Assembly: GCF_000244975.1 (NCBI RefSeq)
Contig: NZ_CM001440.1
Span: 1,904,225 to 1,968,224 of the forward strand
Source: Saccharomonospora cyanea NA-134
GTDB lineage: Bacteria > Actinomycetota > Actinomycetes > Mycobacteriales > Pseudonocardiaceae
Length of the DNA: 64,000 nucleotides
Direction of reading: 5' to 3'
A model generated the notes under the pieces. It searched no databases and was not told where the DNA came from. It saw only the letters and a list, made by a program, of their open reading frames with translations. A program made the translations under genes and the position numbers. This document shows positions 16,929 to 25,165 of this stretch, one piece after another. Each line of letters begins with the position of its first letter. The first letter of the stretch is position 1.

Positions 16929-18680
16929 GTGGGCTCCGACGCTACCTCTCCCCAGACAGCCGACACCGGCTACACCACCAGCAGGGCGTTCCTCGAGGCG
17001 CTCGCCGAGGGAGGCGTCCGATACGTCTTCGGCAATCTCGGCAGCGACCACCCCGGAATTCTGGAGGCCTACGCGCAGGCGCGCGTCGAAGGCCGCGAGC
17101 ACACGTTGCCCGAACTGGTGATCTGCCCCCACGAGAGCGTGGCGATGGCGGCGGCGCTCGGGTACGCGCAGGTCACCGGTGTCGCCCAGGCGGTGCTCGT
17201 GCACGTCGAGTGCGGCACCCAGAACATCGGCGGGATGCTGCACAACGCCGCCAAGGGCCGGGTCGGAGTCCTGCTGTACGCCGGGGCGTCGCCCTACACG
17301 CAGGAGGGCGAGCTGTTCGGCAGCCGCAACGAGTTCATCCAGTGGATCCAGGACGTCCACGACCAGCGCGGCATCGTGCGGGGCTACACCAAGTACGACA
17401 ACGAGATCCGCACCGGCGCCAACGTCAAGCAGCTCGTGCACCGGGCGCTGCAGATCGCGAGCAGCTCCCCGCAGGGGCCGGTGTACCTCGTCGGACCGCG
17501 AGAGGTGATGGAGGCCGAGGCGCCGACACGGCAGGCCGACGTGGCCCACTTCTCGCCCGTGGCGCCCGCCGCGCTGGCTCCGGACGTGGTGGACCGTGTG
17601 GCGGAGGCTCTCGCCGGAGCGCGGCAGCCGGTGGTCGTGACCTCCTACCTCGGCCGCGACCACGAGGCGGTGCCTGCGCTCGTGGAGCTGTGTGAGGCCG
17701 CGGGCGCCGGGGTGCTGGAGTCGGTGCCCGCCCACGTCAACTTCCCCGCCGACCACCCGCTGCACTGGGGCTTCCAGTGGAACGACCAGAACCACAACCC
17801 GTTGCTGGAAGAAGCCGACGTGGTGCTGGTGCTGGGCAGCGACGTGCCGTGGATCCCGACGAAGAACCGGCCGAACGCGCGGGCCCGGGTGTTCGTCGTC
17901 GACGAGGACCCGCTGAAGGACCAGATGCCGCTGTGGCACGTGCCCGCGGAGTTGTTCGCCCGGGCCGACCTCGGCACCGCGGTGCGGCAGTTGAGCAGGC
18001 GGGTCGCCGAGTTGGCCGACGCGGAGGTCGTCGCGCGCCGTCGCGAACGCGCCGCCGCCGAGCACGACCGGTTGTACGCGGCGAGGGCGGGGCGGGAGGC
18101 TCCCGACGGCGAGACGATCACGCCGGAGTACCTCGTCGCGTGCGTGCGGGAAGCCATCGACGACGACACGCTCGTGCTGACCGAGGCGATCACGAACTAC
18201 CCGACGGTGAGCTGGCACCTGCGCCGCAACGCCCCGGGATCGCTGCTCGGATCTGGCGGCGGCTCGCTCGGTTGGGCGATCGGCGCCGCCATCGGTGCGA
18301 AGCTCGCCGCGCCGGAGCGCACGGTCGTGTCGCTGGTGGGCGACGGATCGTACCTCTTCGGTGTGCCGTCGTCGGTGTTCTGGATGGCTCGCCGTTACGA
18401 CGCGCCGTCGTTGACGGTCGTGTTCGACAACAACGGCTGGAACGCGCCCAAGGCGTCCGCGCTGGGGGTGCACCCGGACGGGACGGCGGCCCGGCGGAAC
18501 GACTTCGGTGTCCACTTCACCCCGCAGGCCGACCTGCCCGGCATCGCCGAAGCGGCGGGTGGGGCATGGGGCAGGACCGTCAAGGCGGCGGACGAGCTGA
18601 AGGACGGCCTGGCCGAGGCGCTGGCCGTGGTGCGGTCGGGACGTTCGGCGGTACTCGCCGTGCAGGTGGCCGGAATGTGA
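16929..18680 (+). CDS. Thiamine diphosphate-dependent enzyme, acetolactate synthase-like
   Basis: The 583-residue protein has the three-domain layout of the ThDP decarboxylase/acetolactate synthase family. The N-terminal PYR domain carries the cofactor-activating Glu (ICPHESVAMAAALGYA, near residue 60); the middle domain follows; the C-terminal PP domain has GDGSYLFG and, about 25 residues on, FDNNGWN, the GDG...NN diphosphate/Mg motif. It lacks a small regulatory subunit nearby and is not part of an ilv operon, so it is probably a paralogue acting on another 2-oxo acid. GTG 16929 follows GGGAAGGGA. The IclR regulator 60 bases downstream may control it. Confidence 0.85.
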   Translation: MGSDATSPQTADTGYTTSRAFLEALAEGGVRYVFGNLGSDHPGILEAYAQARVEGREHTLPELVICPHESVAMAAALGYAQVTGVAQAVLVHVECGTQNIGGMLHNAAKGRVGVLLYAGASPYTQEGELFGSRNEFIQWIQDVHDQRGIVRGYTKYDNEIRTGANVKQLVHRALQIASSSPQGPVYLVGPREVMEAEAPTRQADVAHFSPVAPAALAPDVVDRVAEALAGARQPVVVTSYLGRDHEAVPALVELCEAAGAGVLESVPAHVNFPADHPLHWGFQWNDQNHNPLLEEADVVLVLGSDVPWIPTKNRPNARARVFVVDEDPLKDQMPLWHVPAELFARADLGTAVRQLSRRVAELADAEVVARRRERAAAEHDRLYAARAGREAPDGETITPEYLVACVREAIDDDTLVLTEAITNYPTVSWHLRRNAPGSLLGSGGGSLGWAIGAAIGAKLAAPERTVVSLVGDGSYLFGVPSSVFWMARRYDAPSLTVVFDNNGWNAPKASALGVHPDGTAARRNDFGVHFTPQADLPGIAEAAGGAWGRTVKAADELKDGLAEALAVVRSGRSAVLAVQVAGM

Positions 18681-18705
18681 TGACGGATCGTTGCCGGAAC
18701 CTCCC

Positions 18706-18732
18706 TTGCCTCGCCGATCAGCCTCGTACTAT
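18706..18732 (+). promoter_or_regulatory. Promoter of the IclR gene, likely leaderless
   Basis: TACTAT (18727-18732) is a near-consensus -10 element and ends 8 bases before the GTG at 18741. TTGCCT (18706-18711) could be the -35 element at a shortish 15-base spacing. Transcription would start at or within a base or two of the start codon. Confidence 0.6.
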
Positions 18733-18740
18733 GACCCACC

Positions 18741-19514
18741 GTGGATGGGGAGACGAAGCAGCTCGCGACGACGCGGTCCCGGTCGGTGCTCGTCCGTGGG
18801 CTGTCCCTGCTGGACGCGTTCAGCTCGGGTGAGCCGGAGCTGACGCTCGCCGAGATCGCCAGGCGGACCGGGTTGCCCAAGCCGACGGCCCACCGGCTGC
18901 TCGGTGACCTCATGGAGTGGGGAGCGGTCGAGAAGTCGGGATCCGGCAGCTACCGGTTGGCCACGAAGCTGTTCTGGCTCGGTCAACTCGTGCCCGTGCA
19001 CCGTGTGCTGCGGGAGGCGGCCCTGCCGCACCTGGAACGCCTGCACGAGGTCAGCAGGGAGAACGTGAACCTCGCCGTTCCGGACAGCTTCTACACGCTG
19101 TTCGTCGAGCGGGTGGCCGGCCGGGACTCCGTGCCGCTCGCCACCCGTGTCGGCGCGCGGATGCCGTCGCACTGCGCGGCGACGGGCAAGGTGTTCCTCG
19201 CCTGGGGTGGCCGGGAGCGGTTCCGGCAGCTCGTGAGTGTGGGACTGACCCGGTTCACGCCGAGGACCATCGTGCTACCCGGACTGCTCCACCGCGACCT
19301 CGCGCGCACGAAGGAGCGGGGCGTTGCCGTCACCTACGAGGAGGCGGAGGCCGGGGTCGCCGCCGTCGCCGCGCCGGTGCACGGCCGCGACGGCCGGGTC
19401 GTCGCGGCGCTGTCGGTGACGGGCCGGGCACAGACGCTCGACCTCGACCGCTTCGGGCATGCCGTGCGGGCCGCGGCCAGCGCGATGTCCTCCTCGTTGC
19501 CGTCCGGGGTGTAG
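18741..19514 (+). CDS. IclR-family transcriptional regulator
   Basis: The 257-residue protein has an N-terminal winged helix-turn-helix (LTLAEIARRTGLPKPTAHRLLGDL, near 35-58) and the C-terminal IclR effector domain (YTLFVERVAGRDSVPLATRVGARMPSHCAATGKVFLAW). IclR proteins usually respond to aromatic or small organic acids and control neighbouring catabolic genes. The adjacent ThDP enzyme lies on the same strand and is the obvious candidate target. The start is GTG 18741 or ATG 18744; no ribosome binding site is present and a -10 element sits just upstream, so translation is probably leaderless. Confidence 0.92.
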   Translation: MDGETKQLATTRSRSVLVRGLSLLDAFSSGEPELTLAEIARRTGLPKPTAHRLLGDLMEWGAVEKSGSGSYRLATKLFWLGQLVPVHRVLREAALPHLERLHEVSRENVNLAVPDSFYTLFVERVAGRDSVPLATRVGARMPSHCAATGKVFLAWGGRERFRQLVSVGLTRFTPRTIVLPGLLHRDLARTKERGVAVTYEEAEAGVAAVAAPVHGRDGRVVAALSVTGRAQTLDLDRFGHAVRAAASAMSSSLPSGV

Positions 19515-19590
19515 CGACCGGTTCACCCGTCAGGTGTATGGAGTGGGCTCGTGCGGGAAGCCTGGTGGCGACGGCACCGGTTGCGTTGGC

Positions 19591-19596
19591 TAACCT
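19591..19596 (+). promoter_or_regulatory. Putative -10 element for aspS
   Basis: TAACCT fits TANNNT and would give a leader of roughly 105 bases before the aspS GTG at 19710. That leader contains the three tandem 11-base repeats. Confidence 0.4.
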
Positions 19597-19640
19597 GTGC
19601 TGTCGGCTGCTGATTTACCCGGACTCGGGAGTCGCGGTCC

Positions 19641-19673
19641 GTCGAGAACCAGTCGAGAACCAGTCGAGAACCA
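19641..19673 (+). repeat. Three exact tandem 11-base repeats in the aspS leader
   Basis: GTCGAGAACCA occurs three times head to tail (19641-19651, 19652-19662, 19663-19673). The array lies between the likely aspS promoter and its start codon. Because the unit is 11 bases long, copies fall about one helical turn apart if they are DNA sites. No function is known to me. Confidence 0.85.
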
Positions 19674-19709
19674 CTGTCGCCCGAACATCACCCGAGAGGA
19701 TCCCGCGAA

Positions 19710-21482
19710 GTGCTTCGCACTCACGACGCCGGCACGCTGCGTGCCGAGCACGTTGGCCAGACAGTCACCCTGACCGGTTGGGTGGCCCGGCGGCGCGATC
19801 ACGGCGGGGTGATCTTCATCGATCTCCGGGACGCGAGTGGCGTGGCCCAGGTGGTCTTCCGCGAGGGCGAGATGGCCGAGCGCGCCCACGCGCTGCGCTC
19901 CGAGTACTGCCTGAAGGTCACCGGCGAGGTGTCGCGGCGGCCCGAGGGCAACGAGAACCCGGACATCCCCACCGGCGACATCGAGGTGCTCGTCACCGAG
20001 CTGGAGGTGCTGTCGGAGTCGGCTGTGCTGCCGTTCCCGATCGACGAGCGGCTCGACGTCGGCGAGGAGACGCGCCTGCGCTACCGCTACCTCGACCTGC
20101 GGCGCAACGGTCCGGCTCGGATCATGCGCCTGCGTAGCGAGGTCAACCGCGTCGCCCGCGAGGTGCTGCACCAGCACGGCTTCCTCGAGATCGAGACGCC
20201 GACCATGACGCGCTCGACGCCCGAGGGGGCGCGGGACTTCCTGGTTCCCGCGCGGCTGAAGCCGGGCTCCTGGTACGCGCTTCCGCAGTCGCCGCAGCTG
20301 TTCAAGCAGTTGCTCATGGTGGGCGGGCTGGAGCGCTACTACCAGATCGCGCGCTGCTACCGTGACGAGGACTTCCGTGCCGACCGGCAGCCCGAGTTCA
20401 CCCAGCTCGACATCGAGATGAGTTTCGTCGAGCAGGACGACGTCATCGCGCTCGCCGAGAACGTCCTGTCGGCGCTGTGGAAGCTCGCCGGTGCCGAGGT
20501 GACCACGCCGTTCCGGCGCATGAGCTACGCCGAGGCGATGAGCAAGTACGGCACCGACAAGCCGGACCTGCGCTTCGGGCTCGAACTCGTCGAGCTCACC
20601 GACTTCTTCGCCGACACGCCGTTCCGCGTCTTCCAGGCCCCCTACGTCGGCGCCGTGGTCATGCCGGGCGGGGCCGACCAGCCGCGCCGCACGCTCGACG
20701 CGTGGCAGGAGTGGGCCAAGCAGCGCGGTCACAGGGGCCTGGCCTACGTGCTCGTGGGCGAGGACGGCACGCTCGGCGGTCCGGTCGCCAAGAACCTGTC
20801 CGAGACCGAGCGCGAGAACCTCGTGGAGGCCGCGGGTGCGAAGCCCGGCGACTGCATCTTCTTCGCCGCGGGCAAGCCGAAGGACGCGCGGCAGCTGTTG
20901 GGCATGGCCCGGGTGGAGATCGCCCACCGGCTCGACATGATCGACGAGAACGCCTGGTCGTTCGTGTGGGTGGTGGACTTCCCGATGTTCGAGGCGGCCG
21001 AGGACAGCGACGACGTCAGCGTCGGCGGCGGCAAGTGGACGGCGCTGCACCACGCGTTCACCTCGCCCACCCCCGAGTGGATCGACAAGTTCGAGTCCGA
21101 CCCGGCGGGCGCGCTGGCCTACGCCTACGACATCGTCTGCAACGGCAACGAGATCGGTGGCGGTTCCATCCGTATCCACCGCGCCGACGTGCAGAAGCGC
21201 GTGTTCGAGATCATGGGGCTTTCCGAGGAGGAGGCCCAGGAGAAGTTCGGCTTCCTGCTCGACGCCTTCCAGTACGGGCCCCCGCCGCACGGCGGCATCG
21301 CGTTCGGCTGGGACCGCATCGTGATGCTGCTCGCCGGCGCCGAGTCGCTGCGCGAGGTGATCGCCTTCCCGAAGACCGGCGGCGGTTACGACCCGCTCAC
21401 CGGCGCTCCGGCGCCCATCACCGCGCAGCAACGCAAGGAGGCGGGTGTCGACGCCAAGCCGGTGACGACACAGCAGCGCTGA
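19710..21482 (+). CDS. aspS: Aspartyl-tRNA synthetase
   Basis: AspS charges tRNA-Asp. The 590-residue bacterial-type enzyme has an N-terminal OB anticodon-binding domain ([23 protein letters not shown]), class II motif 2 ([22 protein letters not shown]), the inserted GAD domain, and motif 3 ([16 protein letters not shown]). Bacterial AspRS can be discriminating or can also charge tRNA-Asn for GatCAB; the sequence read by eye does not settle which. GTG 19710 is preceded by GAGAGGATCC. The C-terminal tail is short. It is transcribed alone or with the phosphotransferase 98 bases downstream, which appears to have its own promoter. Confidence 0.98.
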   Translation: MLRTHDAGTLRAEHVGQTVTLTGWVARRRDHGGVIFIDLRDASGVAQVVFREGEMAERAHALRSEYCLKVTGEVSRRPEGNENPDIPTGDIEVLVTELEVLSESAVLPFPIDERLDVGEETRLRYRYLDLRRNGPARIMRLRSEVNRVAREVLHQHGFLEIETPTMTRSTPEGARDFLVPARLKPGSWYALPQSPQLFKQLLMVGGLERYYQIARCYRDEDFRADRQPEFTQLDIEMSFVEQDDVIALAENVLSALWKLAGAEVTTPFRRMSYAEAMSKYGTDKPDLRFGLELVELTDFFADTPFRVFQAPYVGAVVMPGGADQPRRTLDAWQEWAKQRGHRGLAYVLVGEDGTLGGPVAKNLSETERENLVEAAGAKPGDCIFFAAGKPKDARQLLGMARVEIAHRLDMIDENAWSFVWVVDFPMFEAAEDSDDVSVGGGKWTALHHAFTSPTPEWIDKFESDPAGALAYAYDIVCNGNEIGGGSIRIHRADVQKRVFEIMGLSEEEAQEKFGFLLDAFQYGPPPHGGIAFGWDRIVMLLAGAESLREVIAFPKTGGGYDPLTGAPAPITAQQRKEAGVDAKPVTTQQR

Positions 21483-21566
21483 GGCCCCGCCGTACACGAC
21501 ACCGTGAGTGGAGCCGCGCCCTGCGCATCAGCCGATTGCCTGTGGTGGCGCCCACACGTCGACTAG

Positions 21567-21572
21567 TAGGGT
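21567..21572 (+). promoter_or_regulatory. -10 element for the phosphotransferase, leaderless arrangement
   Basis: TAGGGT ends 8 bases before the ATG at 21581 and no ribosome binding site lies between. This is the spacing expected when the transcript begins at the start codon. Confidence 0.6.
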
Positions 21573-21580
21573 CGAATACG

Positions 21581-22786
21581 ATGATTCTGGATGCCTCCTC
21601 CACCGACGGATCGTCGATCGGTGCGGGAGCCGAACCGTCTCCGGTCGCGCACGCCGTGGCGACCGCCGAATCCGTTCTCGCCCAGCGTTTCGGCAGTGCG
21701 ATCCCGCTCGCGGAGCCGGAGGACCTCGCGGGTAGCGGCCCGGCCGTGGTGGTCAGGGCCAGGGTGGCGTCGTCGGCGTTCGCGCTGCCGCGGACGCTGG
21801 TGGTCAAGCACTACCCGGACGAGTCGACGAGCGCTTCGTTCGCCAGGGAGGCGGCGAGCTACCAGTTGTTCACGGCCCTGCCGCCCGAGGAGCGCGTGTG
21901 CCCCGAGTTGCTGGCCCACGACGGCGACAGGCGGGTCCTGGTGATCGAGGATCTGGGGCGCGCTCCGACGCTGGAGGACAAGCTGCGCGGTTCGGACAGC
22001 CGTGCGGCCGAGACGGCGTTGCTGTCGTGGGCGCGGTCCCTCGGGCGCATGCACGCCAGCACCGCCAGCCGGGAAGCCGACTTCCACGCGTTGTTGCGGC
22101 GGCTCAGCGGGAGGTCCCGCGGGGACGACGAGGCGGGTTACCTCGACGGTGAGGAGCTGGTGCCGCTCGCGGCGGTGGCGGAGCTGCCCGCGTTGCTGCA
22201 CGACTCGTTCGGGGTGACGACGCCGGAGACGGTGCTCGATGCCGTGGAGCGGGCGGCGGACAACGCCCGCTCGGTGTCGTACCGGGCGTTCTCGCCCGTG
22301 GATCTGTGGCCGGACAACAATCTGATCACCGGAGCCGGGGTGCGGTTCCTCGACTTCGAGCACGGCCGCATCCGCAGTGCGCTCACCGACGTCGCCCACC
22401 TGCGGGTGCCGTTCGCCTCCAGCCGGCAGCCGCTGGCTCTGCCCGCGGGACTGAGCGAGGCGATGACCGCCGCGTGGCGGGCGGAGGTCGTCGACCTCTG
22501 GCCCGCGCTCGCCGACGACGAGCTGCTGTCGGCCTACACGCTGGGTGCGCAGTTGGTGCTCGTGTGGTTGTCGACGTGGCGGGAGCTGCCGAGACTCGCC
22601 GACACGAGGAAGGCGAGCCCCACCAGCCGGGCCGCGGCCCTGGTGACGTGGTGGCGCGACCTGGCGGCCCGCGCCGCTCAGGGCGGTGACGCCGCCGTCT
22701 CCGAGCACGCCGCGGCTGTGGCCGCCGCTCTGGACACGCGGTTCGAGCCGAATCTCGACCTGGCGCTGTATCCGGCGTTCCGCTGA
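21581..22786 (+). CDS. Phosphotransferase family protein (APH/choline kinase fold)
   Basis: The 401-residue protein has the aminoglycoside/choline kinase fold: an N-lobe with RTLVVKHYP (ATP-binding Lys) and VLVIEDLG, then a catalytic loop [13 protein letters not shown] in which the Asp and the Asn five residues later are kept while the usual His-Gly before the Asp is Pro-Val, and the metal-binding Asp in RFLDFEHGR. The second half is helical. The substrate is unknown; many such genes in actinobacteria are not resistance genes. It lies between aspS and rarA and probably has its own leaderless promoter. Confidence 0.85.
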   Translation: MILDASSTDGSSIGAGAEPSPVAHAVATAESVLAQRFGSAIPLAEPEDLAGSGPAVVVRARVASSAFALPRTLVVKHYPDESTSASFAREAASYQLFTALPPEERVCPELLAHDGDRRVLVIEDLGRAPTLEDKLRGSDSRAAETALLSWARSLGRMHASTASREADFHALLRRLSGRSRGDDEAGYLDGEELVPLAAVAELPALLHDSFGVTTPETVLDAVERAADNARSVSYRAFSPVDLWPDNNLITGAGVRFLDFEHGRIRSALTDVAHLRVPFASSRQPLALPAGLSEAMTAAWRAEVVDLWPALADDELLSAYTLGAQLVLVWLSTWRELPRLADTRKASPTSRAAALVTWWRDLAARAAQGGDAAVSEHAAAVAAALDTRFEPNLDLALYPAFR

Positions 22787-22853
22787 CCACGGCGGTGGGT
22801 GCGGCAGGACGGCGAGGACACGACGGCGAGAGACTCCTGTCCGCCCCTGCGGT

Positions 22854-22859
22854 TACGGT
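22854..22859 (+). promoter_or_regulatory. -10 element for rarA, leaderless arrangement
   Basis: TACGGT ends 6 bases before GTG 22866, and the only purine-rich stretch (AAGGG) abuts the start codon, too close for a ribosome binding site. A leaderless message is likely. Confidence 0.55.
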
Positions 22860-22865
22860 CAAGGG

Positions 22866-24251
22866 GTGCACCAGGACGAACTCTTCAGGGTGAACCCGGA
22901 CGTCGCCGAACAGCCGTCCCAGCAGGCGGTGCCGCGCGTGCAGGCCACCCCGCCGAACGCGCCGCTCGCGGTGCGGATGCGGCCCCGCTCGCTCGACGAG
23001 GTCGTCGGCCAGCAGCACCTCCTGGGCGAGGGCGCGCCGCTGCGCAGGCTCGTGGAGGGCGCGACCCCGGCCTCGGTGTTGCTGTACGGCCCGCCGGGCA
23101 CGGGTAAGACCACGCTCGCCAACCTCGTCTCCACGGCCACCGGGCGGCGGTTCGTGGCGCTGTCGGCTCTGTCGGCGGGCGTGAAGGAGGTCAGGGGCGT
23201 CATCGAGGAGGCCCGGCGCCGCCGCGCGTACGCCGCCGAGGACACGGTGCTCTTCATCGACGAGGTGCACCGGTTCTCCAAGACCCAGCAGGACGCGCTG
23301 TTGGGCGCGGTGGAGGACCGCACGGTGCTGCTCGTCGCGGCCACCACGGAGAACCCGTCGTTCTCGGTGGTCGCGCCTCTGCTGTCGCGCTCGCTCGTGC
23401 TCGGGCTGCGCCCGCTGGACGACGCCGACATCACAGCGCTCGTCCGTCGCGCCGTGGCCGACGAGCGTGGCCTCGCCGGCTCCGTGGAGATGACGGACGA
23501 GGCCGTGGAACACCTCGTGCGACTCGCCGCGGGGGATGCGCGCCGGGCTCTGACCGCGCTGGAGGCGGCGGCGGAGGCCGCCACGGTCACCGGCACGGCC
23601 ACCGGGCGCCCGACCGTGGACCTCGCCGTCGTGGAGTCCACGGTGGACAAGGCCGCCGTGCGCTACGACCGCGACGGTGACCAGCACTACGACGTCATCA
23701 GCGCGTTCATCAAGTCGATTCGCGGGTCCGACGTCGACGCCGCCCTGCACTACCTCGCCCGCATGATCGAGGCGGGGGAGGACCCTCGGTTCATCGCCCG
23801 CAGGCTCGTGGTGCACGCGAGTGAGGACATCGGGCTGGCCGATCCCACCGCGCTGCAGGCGGCTGTCGCCGCCGCCCACGCCGTGCAGTTCATCGGCATG
23901 CCCGAGGGACGCCTCGCGCTCGCCCAGGCGACCGTGCATCTCGCCACGGCGCCCAAGTCGAACGCCGTCATCACGGCCATCGACGCCGCCCTCGCCGACG
24001 TGCGTTCGGGCGGCGTGGGCACGGTTCCCCCGCACCTGCGGGACGGGCACTACTCCGGCGCGGCGGCGCTCGGCAACGCCCAGGGCTACCGCTACCCGCA
24101 CGACGTGCCCGAAGGCGTGCTGGCCCAGCAGTACCCACCCGACGAGTTGGTCGGCCGGGACTACTACCGGCCCAGCAGGCACGGCGCGGAGCGGACTCTG
24201 TACGAACGCGTCCCCAAGCTGCGCCGCACGATTCGGGGAGGCGGTCGGTAG
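22866..24251 (+). CDS. rarA: Replication-associated recombination protein RarA (MgsA)
   Basis: RarA is an AAA+ ATPase related to clamp loaders that acts at stalled replication forks. The 461-residue protein has the [18 protein letters not shown] opening, Walker A ([14 protein letters not shown]), Walker B with DEVH ([18 protein letters not shown]), sensor 1 ([12 protein letters not shown]) and the C-terminal tetramerisation region ([27 protein letters not shown]). GTG 22866 is chosen because upstream frame residues are unrelated to the family and a -10 element lies just before it. The last part contains YRYPHD and the conserved LPE-like Tyr-rich ending. Confidence 0.96.
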   Translation: MHQDELFRVNPDVAEQPSQQAVPRVQATPPNAPLAVRMRPRSLDEVVGQQHLLGEGAPLRRLVEGATPASVLLYGPPGTGKTTLANLVSTATGRRFVALSALSAGVKEVRGVIEEARRRRAYAAEDTVLFIDEVHRFSKTQQDALLGAVEDRTVLLVAATTENPSFSVVAPLLSRSLVLGLRPLDDADITALVRRAVADERGLAGSVEMTDEAVEHLVRLAAGDARRALTALEAAAEAATVTGTATGRPTVDLAVVESTVDKAAVRYDRDGDQHYDVISAFIKSIRGSDVDAALHYLARMIEAGEDPRFIARRLVVHASEDIGLADPTALQAAVAAAHAVQFIGMPEGRLALAQATVHLATAPKSNAVITAIDAALADVRSGGVGTVPPHLRDGHYSGAAALGNAQGYRYPHDVPEGVLAQQYPPDELVGRDYYRPSRHGAERTLYERVPKLRRTIRGGGR

Positions 24252-24318
24252 CGGCTGACGACGCGCGGTAGCCTGACGGCCAATCCTGGTGGTCACACGA
24301 TACTTTCGAGGAGGGCAC

Positions 24319-24720
24319 GTGTCGGCAGGGCAGATCGCCGCGTTGATCGCCGCAGGCGCCTTCGTGCTGCTGGTGTTGTTCCTGGCGATCGCGTTGGTCA
24401 AGCTCGGCCGCACGCTGGACGAGGCCACGATCGCGATCCGGAAGGCGCACGAGAACACCGATCCCATTCTCACCGGGGCGAACGAGACGATCACTCACGT
24501 CAACGCGCAGTTGGAGCGGGTGGACGGCATCACGGCCAACGCGCAGGCGGTGTCCGGCAACGTCTCGGCCCTGACGTCGGTGTTCACGGCCACGCTCGGC
24601 GGCCCACTGGTCAAGACGGCAGCGCTGTCCTACGGCATCAGCAAGGCGCTGCGTGCGCGGCGCAGCAAGGCCGAGGACGGCAAGCACTCCCGCCGCAGAA
24701 GGAAGAAGGGCGGTAGGTGA
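24319..24720 (+). CDS. DUF948 domain-containing membrane protein
   Basis: The 133-residue protein starts with one strong membrane helix (near residues 4-26) followed by a coiled-coil-like segment of about 70 residues (LGRTLDEATIAIRKAHENTD onwards) and a very basic Lys/Arg tail. This matches the DUF948 family, whose function is unknown. GTG 24319 follows GAGGAGGGCAC; the frame opens 30 bases earlier. Its TGA shares bases with the next start codon, and the two small genes precede alaS in many actinobacteria, suggesting a conserved pair. Confidence 0.85.
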   Translation: MSAGQIAALIAAGAFVLLVLFLAIALVKLGRTLDEATIAIRKAHENTDPILTGANETITHVNAQLERVDGITANAQAVSGNVSALTSVFTATLGGPLVKTAALSYGISKALRARRSKAEDGKHSRRRRKKGGR

Positions 24721-25058
24721 TGAAGCGACTGTTCTGGCTCGGCGTCGGTGTCGCCGCCGGGGTGAGTCTGGCCCGCAAGGCGAGCGAGACGGCTCGTCAG
24801 GCGACTCCCGCCGGGTTAGCCTCGAACCTGGGTGACGCGGTGCGGGAGTTGGCCGGCGCGATCGGGGCGTTCGGCGCGGACGTCCGTGCCGGTATGAGCG
24901 AGCGGGAGCAGGAGCTGAACGACATCGTGGAACGGCGCTCGGGTCTGCCGCGGCAGACCCGGCCGGGGCCGTCCTCGCCGGTCAGGGGTGAACGGTCGCG
25001 TGGCAGGCACTCCGCGGCCGAACCCCGGACGCGGCGAGCGCGTCAGGCGGGGCTCTGA
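24720..25058 (+). CDS. Small DUF6167-like protein
   Basis: The 112-residue protein begins MKRLFWLGVGVAAGVSLARKA, a short hydrophobic N-terminus followed by a basic residue cluster, then an amphipathic helix region and a Pro/Arg/Ser-rich tail. The opening strongly resembles the DUF6167 proteins that sit beside DUF948 genes in actinobacteria. The start is ATG 24720, overlapping the previous TGA by one base, or GTG 24717. Both proteins may be membrane-associated partners; no enzymatic motif is present. Confidence 0.75.
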   Translation: MKRLFWLGVGVAAGVSLARKASETARQATPAGLASNLGDAVRELAGAIGAFGADVRAGMSEREQELNDIVERRSGLPRQTRPGPSSPVRGERSRGRHSAAEPRTRRARQAGL

Positions 25059-25165
25059 CGCGGCCACGCCGTGTCGGCGCCGTGGGGCCCCGCCGCCTTC
25101 GTTCGCATCCATCCTGACCGTTCGCGCGACACCGCGCCGGGACAGCATCACGCCAAGGACGACCA

